This document shows positions 23,413 to 30,716 of a stretch of 34,146 bases of DNA, piece after piece. Under the pieces are notes generated by a model. It ran no database searches. It was not told the DNA's origin and was given only the letters and a program-made list of their open reading frames with translations. Made by a program: the position numbers and the translations under genes. This stretch comes from Clostridiaceae bacterium (lineage in GTDB: Bacteria; Bacillota; Clostridia; UBA1212; DUPL01). The stretch is from NCBI GenBank assembly GCA_012838385.1, contig DUPL01000041.1, forward strand, positions 1 to 34,146. Reading direction: 5' to 3'. Every line of letters begins with the position of its first letter. Within the stretch, counting starts at the first letter, position 1.

Positions 23413-24639
23413 ATGCTTAAGTGTGAAGTTATATCTATAGGCACGGAGCTTTTAATGGGTCAGATTGTAAACACAGACGCCCAATATATTTCAAGTAGGC
23501 TTCCTGAATGCGGTGTGGGAGTGTTTTATCACAGTGTAATTGGTGATAATCCTGGAAGAATTAAGGAAGCTTTGAAAATTGGTTTTGAAAGATGCGATGT
23601 TGTAATAACCACGGGCGGACTTGGCCCAACACAAGACGACCTTACAAAAGAGATTGTGGCGGATTTTTTAGGTCTGAAATTAGTTCTTGATGATAGAAGC
23701 AGCGAAAGAATAAGGAAATACTTTGAAGACAGGGGGAGGGTTCTTGTTGAAAGCAACCTGAGACAGGCGTATTTTCCTGAAGGCAGCATAATTGTTGAAA
23801 ACGACATGGGAACCGCACCGGGATGCATTGTGGAAAAGGACGACAAGGTGATTGTAATGCTGCCTGGCCCTCCCAAGGAACTAATACCCATGTTTGACAA
23901 GGTAATGAAATACTTCAAAGAAAAACAATTGGGAAGGCTTTTTTCGAAATATATAAGAATAGTAGGCATGGGCGAATCCATGGTAGAGCAGAAAATATAC
24001 GATATTGTGTCGTCCCAAACGAATCCCACCATAGCTACTTATGCAAAGGACGGCATAGTTACCATCAGGGTTACTGCCAGTAATGAAGGAGGCAGCAATC
24101 CAGAGGTTTTGGTAAATGATATGGTGAATAAGATATGTGAAATATTGGGTGACAATGTTTATACAACGGAAAATGATGAATTGGAGTATGTTGTCTTCAA
24201 GCTTCTCAAGGAAAGAAATTTGAAAATTGCTACCGCAGAATCCTGTTCAGGAGGCGTGCTGGCACAGTTGCTGACATCCATACCTGGAAGTTCGCACGTT
24301 TTTCACAGCGGATTTGTTACTTACAGTGAAGAATCTAAGATCCGTGCACTGGGAGTTGAAAGGAGTACCATAGAAACTTACAGTGCGGTAAGCAGTCAGA
24401 CTGCCAGGGAAATGGCAGATGGAGCATGCAGGAAAACAGGATGTGATGTGGGAGTATCCATTACAGGGTATGCAGGACCCGATGGCGAGTCTGTGGGACT
24501 TGTGTATATAGGGGTTTCATATGGTGGTGCTACTGAGGTGTCCGAGTTCCGCTTTTCGGGCAACCGGGAAAGAATAAGAACTATGAGTGCTGTTACTGCG
24601 CTGGATATGGTAAGAAGAACAATTTTGAATAAAAGTTAA
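23413..24639 (+). CDS. cinA: CinA: competence/damage-inducible protein with NMN deamidase domain
   Basis: A 408-residue two-domain protein. The N-terminal MoCF/COG1058 domain (about 1-170; SIGTELLMGQIVNTDAQYIS, TTGGLGPTQDDLT, MLPGPPKEL) is linked to ADP-ribose pyrophosphatase activity in the family. The C-terminal PncC domain (about 250-405; TAESCSGGVLAQLLTSIPGSS, SVSSQTAREMA-type block, VSITGYAGPDG) is an NMN deamidase that recycles the by-product of NAD-dependent DNA ligase. Length is standard. It has its own promoter and a perfect terminator 17 bases after the stop. Confidence 0.96.
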   Translation: MLKCEVISIGTELLMGQIVNTDAQYISSRLPECGVGVFYHSVIGDNPGRIKEALKIGFERCDVVITTGGLGPTQDDLTKEIVADFLGLKLVLDDRSSERIRKYFEDRGRVLVESNLRQAYFPEGSIIVENDMGTAPGCIVEKDDKVIVMLPGPPKELIPMFDKVMKYFKEKQLGRLFSKYIRIVGMGESMVEQKIYDIVSSQTNPTIATYAKDGIVTIRVTASNEGGSNPEVLVNDMVNKICEILGDNVYTTENDELEYVVFKLLKERNLKIATAESCSGGVLAQLLTSIPGSSHVFHSGFVTYSEESKIRALGVERSTIETYSAVSSQTAREMADGACRKTGCDVGVSITGYAGPDGESVGLVYIGVSYGGATEVSEFRFSGNRERIRTMSAVTALDMVRRTILNKS

Positions 24640-24655
24640 GGAAATGAGGCAAAAT

Positions 24656-24691
24656 AACACAACCATAACATGAGAAAGGTTGTGTTTTTTT
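24656..24691 (+). terminator. Intrinsic terminator of cinA, abutting the next start codon
   Basis: AACACAACC (24656-24664) pairs perfectly with GGTTGTGTT (24678-24686) over a 13-base loop and continues into a run of T that ends at 24691, two bases before the ATG of the next gene. The only Shine-Dalgarno-like bases (GAAAGG) for that gene are in the loop and 3' arm. Confidence 0.88.
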
Positions 24692-24693
24692 GT

Positions 24694-26922
24694 ATGAAGG
24701 CAGTTATCATGGCTGGAGGTGAAGGTGTCAGACTGCGTCCCATGACCAGTGAAAGACCCAAACCTCTTGTTCCCATTCTTGGAACCAGTGTCATTGAGCA
24801 TATTGTTGTTTTATTAAAAAAACACGGCATTACTGATATTGCAGTAACGCTCCACTACATGCCTGGTGAAATAAAGTCGGAGCTCGGAGATGGAAGTGAA
24901 TATGGGGTAAAACTCACATATTTCATAGAAGAAGAGCCGCTTGGTACCTGTGGCAGTGTCAAGAATTGCAAAGGATTTCTGGATGACACTTTCATTGTTA
25001 TTAGCGGCGATGCAATAACTGACATGGATTTGACTGAAATTGCAAATTTCCATCACAAGGTAAATTCCAAGGCGACAATCGTAACGAAGAAGGTTCCGGT
25101 TCCCCTGGAATATGGGGTTGTATTGGCTGATGAAAGTGGAAGAATAACAGGATTTGTAGAAAAACCCGACTGGGGCGAGGTGAAGAATGACAGGGTCAAT
25201 ACAGGAGTATACATTCTTTCACCTGATGTAATGGAGATGTGTCCTGAAAACACATTTTTTGATTTTTCAAAAGATTTGTTTCCAAAGATATTGGAATCCA
25301 ATATTCCCTTTTATGCTTTTGAAACCAGTGGCTACTGGTGCGATATTGGTGAGAAGCATGCATACATGAAGGCAAACCTGGATGCATTGAACAAGGACGT
25401 GAAGCTGATTCCCGAGGCCGTTGAAATCTCCAATGGGGTCTGGGTAGACAAGAACGCAATAGTTGCAGACAATGTTATATTGAACCCTCCTGTTTATATT
25501 GGCAAGGGATGTTGTGTGAATAGCGGTGCACATTTGTCCGGCAGCGTTATAGGGAACGGAACCGTAATTGACAAGGGAGCAAGAGTGTTAAACAGCGTTC
25601 TATGGAACAATACAAATGTATCAAAAGGCGTGACAGTGGAAAAGAGCATTGTTTGCGACAAGGTTCAATTAGGATCGTCTTCATTTCTGTATGAATGCGT
25701 TGTTGGAAAGGAAGTTGTTGTTGGAAAGTGTTCAGTCATAAAGAGTGGTGTCAGAATATGGCCAAATATTCATGTAGAGGATGAAAAGACAGTTACGAGA
25801 ACAATTACAAAAGGAAGAAGCAGCGTATTTGAGTTTGGTCAGAGTGGTTTTACTGGCTTTAAAACTGATTCAATAAATCCGGAGTATCTTGCCAGATTAG
25901 GTGCGTCTTTTGGCACACTTTTAGGTCCGAGCACTACCGTGGGAACAAGTTCTGACGGAACCGGGCATGCACAGATGATGCTGCTTGCTCTTGAGTCGGG
26001 TCTTGCTTCAACCGGTCTGCAGGTCAAGAGAGGGAATGACATCACGCTGCCTGTCTTAAGATGGACGTGCAGACAAGGAATATTGGATGGGGCTGTGTAT
26101 ATAGGGAGCGATCCAACTGGCGATGAAGGTATGGTTATTGTGTTTTTGAACAGTTATGGAAATGATTTGTCAAAAAAGGAGAGAAGGAAACTAAAGTCAA
26201 TATTTGAAAAAGAAGAATACACCTTTGTTGACATTCACAATGTGCTACCTATGAAGGAACTTACAAACCCTGAAGACTTTTATGTTACCGACATATACAA
26301 ATACTTTAACGAGGCGTACAAGGCATTGAGAATGGTTCCTTTGAATTACACCAAAGAGGAGCAGGAGGCCATAACTGCGTATATTATTGCAAGTTACCAC
26401 AAGGAAGCCCCGATATTTGTTTCTGTGGGTTCCTCTCTTTCTGCCAGCAGAGTAGCGGAGTATTTTGGAAGCGAGATTGTCATGTGCGGTGATTCAAGAG
26501 GAGACATTATGGAAAAGATGGAGGAGTACATGGATGTGGATGGAGTGTATCAGCAATACCTTATGTTGTTTGATGACTTTGCATTCAATCTTGCACTCTG
26601 CCATTACAGTGCAAGCAAGGACTTCTCAGTCAAGAACATGGTCGCTTCACTGCCCAGGATTTATAAAAAGGAGAGGGAAATATATTGTGACAACGACCGG
26701 AAGGCGGAGCTTATAAGTTATTTTACAAACAGTCCGCAGTATGAAGGTAAGTTTGAGATTAATGATGGTCTTCTTATGTACAACGACAATGTGCATGTCA
26801 GATTGTTTGCAGACGAAAACAGACCAAGTTTCAAGATTCAGGTTGAAGGCTTCAACGAGGAGTATGCCCAAAGTCTGATCGATGAGTTGTTTGAGGCTGT
26901 TGACAGGTATTTAAACAGATAG
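24694..26922 (+). CDS. Sugar-1-phosphate nucleotidyltransferase fused to a degenerate phosphohexomutase domain
   Basis: A 742-residue protein. Residues 1-235 are an NTP-transferase domain ([46 protein letters not shown]) that should make an NDP-sugar. Residues about 245-365 are a left-handed beta-helix of hexapeptide repeats. From about 380 a phosphohexomutase-like region begins ([23 protein letters not shown]), but the catalytic TASHNP loop is replaced by [11 protein letters not shown], no DGDxDR metal loop is seen, and the domain is shorter than usual. The ATG at 24694 gives the conserved N-terminus; the earlier ATG at 24670 lies in a terminator loop. Often called mannose-1-phosphate guanylyltransferase; nucleotide and sugar cannot be read with certainty. 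Confidence 0.88.
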   Translation: MKAVIMAGGEGVRLRPMTSERPKPLVPILGTSVIEHIVVLLKKHGITDIAVTLHYMPGEIKSELGDGSEYGVKLTYFIEEEPLGTCGSVKNCKGFLDDTFIVISGDAITDMDLTEIANFHHKVNSKATIVTKKVPVPLEYGVVLADESGRITGFVEKPDWGEVKNDRVNTGVYILSPDVMEMCPENTFFDFSKDLFPKILESNIPFYAFETSGYWCDIGEKHAYMKANLDALNKDVKLIPEAVEISNGVWVDKNAIVADNVILNPPVYIGKGCCVNSGAHLSGSVIGNGTVIDKGARVLNSVLWNNTNVSKGVTVEKSIVCDKVQLGSSSFLYECVVGKEVVVGKCSVIKSGVRIWPNIHVEDEKTVTRTITKGRSSVFEFGQSGFTGFKTDSINPEYLARLGASFGTLLGPSTTVGTSSDGTGHAQMMLLALESGLASTGLQVKRGNDITLPVLRWTCRQGILDGAVYIGSDPTGDEGMVIVFLNSYGNDLSKKERRKLKSIFEKEEYTFVDIHNVLPMKELTNPEDFYVTDIYKYFNEAYKALRMVPLNYTKEEQEAITAYIIASYHKEAPIFVSVGSSLSASRVAEYFGSEIVMCGDSRGDIMEKMEEYMDVDGVYQQYLMLFDDFAFNLALCHYSASKDFSVKNMVASLPRIYKKEREIYCDNDRKAELISYFTNSPQYEGKFEINDGLLMYNDNVHVRLFADENRPSFKIQVEGFNEEYAQSLIDELFEAVDRYLNR

Positions 26923-26952
26923 ACTGAATTGTTTTGTCCGCCCTGATTATTA

Positions 26953-26981
26953 TTGATAAAAAACCATAGCCGTGCTATAAT
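26953..26981 (+). promoter_or_regulatory. Sigma-A promoter of the flippase gene
   Basis: -35 TTGATA (26953-26958), 17 bases, and a perfect -10 TATAAT (26976-26981), 46 bases before the start codon. Confidence 0.7.
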
Positions 26982-27027
26982 CAATGAAAGCAAATAATGA
27001 TGCAATATCACTAACAGGGGCAGGATA

Positions 27028-28647
27028 ATGACGACAAAAACACGAACCAAGGAAAAAAGTCAATCCATAGGCAGAGGCTTTGCAATTCTGTCATTTTCAA
27101 GTATTGCGGTTAAAATTCTATCCTTGTTTTTTGTCCCTGTCATGAGGAAACTCCTTGGTGGCTCCTACGGGTATGGCGTTTATGGAGCTGCCAGTGAGGT
27201 TTATGCCTTCGTGTATGTAATTACAACTTCGGGAATGCCTGTTGCTGTATCCAAGATAGTGTCGGAGCTGACATCTCAAGACAACCCAAGGGAAGCTGAA
27301 AGGTCTTTCAGACTTGCCAGATTTTTTCTAATTATTGTAGGGCTCGTTTCATCCATACTAATGGCGATTTTCGCAAAACCCATTGCTGCCTTAATGAATA
27401 ACGAGGACAGCTGGGCGGGCATATTGTTTCTTGCTCCCAGTATTATGATTTGCTCAATAATGGCGGCATACCGGGGTTACTTCCAAGGAAAAAGAAACAT
27501 GACACCAACTGCAGCGTCTCAGATTATTGAGCAGATTGTTCATGTGGCAGTATCCATTATTTGTGTAATTGGACTAAAACACCATGGCATAGTCTGGGCT
27601 GTTGCAGGAGCCTCAATAGGAACCAGTGTTGGAGCTTTTGTGTCCTTTGCCATTATCGTTGGATACAGGAGTTCTCGAAGGTTTTACATTGAAAAGGAAA
27701 GCAGGAGAGGCAAGAACCTGCCAACCAGAAAGCTTTTCAAGACACTTGTATATTACAGTATTCCCATAACATTGAGTTCCGGCATACAGTATGGAGGCAA
27801 TTTAATAGACGCATCATTGATTGCCGGCAGGCTTCAGGCAGGAGGATTTTCAGAAGTAGTCAGCACATCCCTTTATGGCGATATGATTGCTACAAGACAG
27901 CTTATAAATGTGCCGACGGCTCTGGTTTCAGCTCTTTGTGTCAGCATTTTGCCTGCACTTACAGCCTCCTACGCAAGACAGGACTTCAAAGGAACGGAAG
28001 AAAGAGCGGGATACGGCTTCAAACTTTTATATATTGTAGCTATGCCGCTTAGTTTTGCTATGACTGTGTTTGCAAAGGAAATATATACTTTGCTTGGGTT
28101 TGGCAACAATCACATGCTGCTTACATCCCTGTCTTTCAGTATTCTCCTGATGGGAACCGTTCATCTTCAGAACTCCATCATGCAGAGTGTAAACAGACTG
28201 TTCCAAAGTACAATGTATTTGGGTATTTCGGTGCTTGTAAAAGCACTTCTCAACTACATCCTTATAGCGATACCCACATTTAATGTATATGGAGCTGTGA
28301 TATCTACATATATCGCATATGCAATACCTTTGATTCTGAATCACAGGGATTTGGTTAAAAGGGTGTCCATAAAGGTCAATCCTGCGAGAAGGGCTGTTCT
28401 GCCACTTATCGCATCCTTTTGCATGATTGTGTGTGCTTACGTTTCAAACACTGTGTTAAATGTTCTGTTTTCACCCATTGGTCTTGCGAATTATTTGAAA
28501 GTACTTGTAACGTTTTTGCCCACGGCTCTTGTCGGAGTTTATGTTTATTTCAAAGTTCTGATATTTTTTGGTGGTATAACTGATGAGGATTTGAATTCAA
28601 TCTCACCTGCTCTTGTAAAAATCATACGCAAGGTGACAAAAAAATAG
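27028..28647 (+). CDS. SpoVB/MurJ-like polysaccharide or lipid-linked precursor flippase
   Basis: A 539-residue integral membrane protein of the MATE/MOP flippase superfamily with about 14 hydrophobic helices. GFAILSFSSIAVKILSLFFVPVM at the N-terminus, the YGVYGAASEVYAFVYVITTSGMP block, AAYRGYFQGKRNMTPTAASQIIEQ and IPITLSSGIQY are typical of the 'stage V sporulation protein B / YtgP' group, which moves undecaprenyl-linked precursors such as lipid II across the membrane. The promoter ahead of it is of vegetative type, so a purely sporulation role is doubtful. It has GGGGCAGG before the ATG and stands at the head of the glycan gene group. Confidence 0.9.
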   Translation: MTTKTRTKEKSQSIGRGFAILSFSSIAVKILSLFFVPVMRKLLGGSYGYGVYGAASEVYAFVYVITTSGMPVAVSKIVSELTSQDNPREAERSFRLARFFLIIVGLVSSILMAIFAKPIAALMNNEDSWAGILFLAPSIMICSIMAAYRGYFQGKRNMTPTAASQIIEQIVHVAVSIICVIGLKHHGIVWAVAGASIGTSVGAFVSFAIIVGYRSSRRFYIEKESRRGKNLPTRKLFKTLVYYSIPITLSSGIQYGGNLIDASLIAGRLQAGGFSEVVSTSLYGDMIATRQLINVPTALVSALCVSILPALTASYARQDFKGTEERAGYGFKLLYIVAMPLSFAMTVFAKEIYTLLGFGNNHMLLTSLSFSILLMGTVHLQNSIMQSVNRLFQSTMYLGISVLVKALLNYILIAIPTFNVYGAVISTYIAYAIPLILNHRDLVKRVSIKVNPARRAVLPLIASFCMIVCAYVSNTVLNVLFSPIGLANYLKVLVTFLPTALVGVYVYFKVLIFFGGITDEDLNSISPALVKIIRKVTKK

Positions 28648-28651
28648 TGCT

Positions 28652-28680
28652 TTGCAAATAATGGATAATATAGGTATAAT
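28652..28680 (+). promoter_or_regulatory. Sigma-A promoter of the glycosyltransferase-dehydrogenase pair
   Basis: -35 TTGCAA (28652-28657), 17 bases, and a perfect -10 TATAAT (28675-28680), 31 bases before the start codon. Confidence 0.7.
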
Positions 28681-28711
28681 ATGTTGTAAAATTTAGTTAG
28701 AGAGGATAGCA

Positions 28712-29671
28712 ATGGACAAGATATCGGTTGTTGTTCCCTGCTACAGGGAAGAAGATGCGCTGCCGCATTTCTGGAATGCTCTAAAAAAGGTAATGACGGA
28801 AGAATTTAAGGATGTAGAGTTTGAAGTATTGTTTGTTGACGACGGATCCTCTGACGGAACATTGGGTATTCTAAAAAAGCTGGCAGAAGAGGATTCCAGG
28901 GTAAGATATATATCATTTTCAAGGAACTTTGGCAAAGAGTCCGCCATGTACGCAGGTCTTGAAAATTCAACCGGGGATTATGTGGTTGTCATGGATGCGG
29001 ACATGCAGGATCCTCCCGAACTTTTATCCGAAATGTACAGAACAGTGAAGCACGATGGCTACGACTGTGCAGCGACAAGAAGGGTAAACAGAATAGGCGA
29101 ACCAAAGATAAGGTCTTTCTGCGCGAGACTGTTTTACAAACTTATGAGAAAAATTACGAAGATTGACATTGTCGACGGTGCCAGGGATTACCGCCTTATG
29201 TCCAGACAGATGGTGGACGCAATTATTAGTGTGGGGGAGTATAACAGATTTTCAAAAGGAATCTTCAGCTGGGTTGGTTTCAACACCAAATGGCTGGAGT
29301 ATGAAAATGTAAAAAGGGTGGACGGAGAGACCAAGTGGTCATTCTGGAAGCTTTTGCTGTATTCATTTGAAGGCATAGTTGCCTTTTCCACCGTACCTCT
29401 TGCAATTTCCTCAATAATAGGCATTATTCTTTGTCTTGTTTCATTTGCTGCAATTGTATTTGTTGTAATAAGGCAGCTGATTTGGCATAATTCTGCCTAT
29501 GGCTGGGCTTCAATGGTAAGCATAATCCTTATGCTTAGTGGTATTCAATTATTTTCAATAGGGATACTGGGTCAGTATCTTGCAAAAACCTATCTGGAAG
29601 TCAAGAGAAGACCTTTGTATATAATTAAAGACAGCAATATTATCAGGAGGGAACATAATGAAGAAAATTAA
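28712..29671 (+). CDS. GtrB/CsbB/DPM1-type polyprenyl-phosphate glycosyltransferase (GT2)
   Basis: A 319-residue family 2 glycosyltransferase that should load a sugar from an NDP-sugar onto undecaprenyl phosphate at the inner face of the membrane. Motifs are VVPCYREEDALP, FVDDGSSDGT (about 41-50), VVVMDADMQDPPE (about 91-103) and the RDYRLMSRQ and YNRFSKGIFSWVGF segments typical of GtrB/CsbB. Two C-terminal membrane helices (about 232-256 and 268-292) anchor it. The last 14 bases overlap the dehydrogenase gene, a sign of coupled translation. The sugar is unknown. Confidence 0.92.
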   Translation: MDKISVVVPCYREEDALPHFWNALKKVMTEEFKDVEFEVLFVDDGSSDGTLGILKKLAEEDSRVRYISFSRNFGKESAMYAGLENSTGDYVVVMDADMQDPPELLSEMYRTVKHDGYDCAATRRVNRIGEPKIRSFCARLFYKLMRKITKIDIVDGARDYRLMSRQMVDAIISVGEYNRFSKGIFSWVGFNTKWLEYENVKRVDGETKWSFWKLLLYSFEGIVAFSTVPLAISSIIGIILCLVSFAAIVFVVIRQLIWHNSAYGWASMVSIILMLSGIQLFSIGILGQYLAKTYLEVKRRPLYIIKDSNIIRREHNEEN

Positions 29672-30716
29672 TGTAGGTATTATTGGCACGGGAGGTATAA
29701 GTCACATCCACATGAATGGATACAAAGCCATAGAAGGCGTGGATGTTGTGGCGGTATGCGATATCGACGAGGAAAAGGTAAAAGCATATGCTGCAAGATA
29801 CAATGTGCCAAGATACTATACGGATTATAACGAAATGCTTGAAAAGGAGGAGCTTGACTGTGTTAGTGTCTGCACATGGAACAGTGAACATAAAAACGCT
29901 ACCATTGCGGCATTGAATGCAGGCGCCAACGTGTTGTGTGAAAAGCCTATGGCAATGAACCAGGAAGAAGCACTGGAGATGGAGAAGGCTGCAAAGGATA
30001 ACAACAAGCTTTTAATGATTGGCTTTGTCAGACGTTTTGGAAACGACACGGATATAATCAAGCGATTTATTGAAGCAGGAGACATGGGAGATATTTACTA
30101 TGCTAAGGCTTCATATTTAAGAAGGAACGGGACACCTGGCGGATGGTTTGCTGACAAGAGATATTCAGGAGGCGGACCTTTGATTGATCTGGGCGTTCAT
30201 GTAATTGATCTTGTAAGGTATCTTGCAGGAAATCCACTTCCTGTATCCGCCTATGGTGTTTCATACGGCAAGCTTAGGGACAAGGACGTTGCCGGTGATA
30301 AAGCCTGGGAGATAGATTCGGAAGGAGCTTTTGAGGCAAATACAGAAGACTTTGCAGCGGGATTTGTAAAGTTTGAGAATGGCTTGACCTTGTACATTGA
30401 AGCAAGCTTCAACCTGCACATCAAGCATGATGTGGGAAGTGTGGAGTTGTTTGGCACAAAGTCCGGTGCAAAGATTGATCCCCATGTTCATATCTTCACT
30501 GACTTGAACGATACCATGGTGGACATAGAGCCCTCTGGTTCCAGTGCCTTTGATTTTGGTACTATTTTCAACAAAGAGATTTACCACTTTGTTGACTGTG
30601 TAAGAACAGGAAAAACATGCATCAGCCCTGCCGAGGATGGTGTGGTGTTGATGAAGATAATTGATGCTCTTTACGAGTCTGCAAGAACAAACAAGGAAGT
30701 CAAGATTTCGATATAA
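29658..30716 (+). CDS. Gfo/Idh/MocA family NAD(P)-dependent sugar oxidoreductase
   Basis: A 352-residue cytoplasmic enzyme. The Rossmann fingerprint NVGIIGTGGISHIH is at residues 5-18, the conserved EKP motif (CEKPMAMNQEE) at 95-97 supplies the catalytic-site lysine, and GGGPLIDLGVHVIDLVRYLAG (split across about 172-192) holds the active-site Asp and His. Substrates in the family are sugars, inositols or NDP-sugars. GGAGGG precedes the ATG, inside the end of the glycosyltransferase gene, so the pair probably acts on the same sugar. The 3' end overlaps the convergent YfhO gene by 17 bases. Confidence 0.93.
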   Translation: MKKINVGIIGTGGISHIHMNGYKAIEGVDVVAVCDIDEEKVKAYAARYNVPRYYTDYNEMLEKEELDCVSVCTWNSEHKNATIAALNAGANVLCEKPMAMNQEEALEMEKAAKDNNKLLMIGFVRRFGNDTDIIKRFIEAGDMGDIYYAKASYLRRNGTPGGWFADKRYSGGGPLIDLGVHVIDLVRYLAGNPLPVSAYGVSYGKLRDKDVAGDKAWEIDSEGAFEANTEDFAAGFVKFENGLTLYIEASFNLHIKHDVGSVELFGTKSGAKIDPHVHIFTDLNDTMVDIEPSGSSAFDFGTIFNKEIYHFVDCVRTGKTCISPAEDGVVLMKIIDALYESARTNKEVKISI

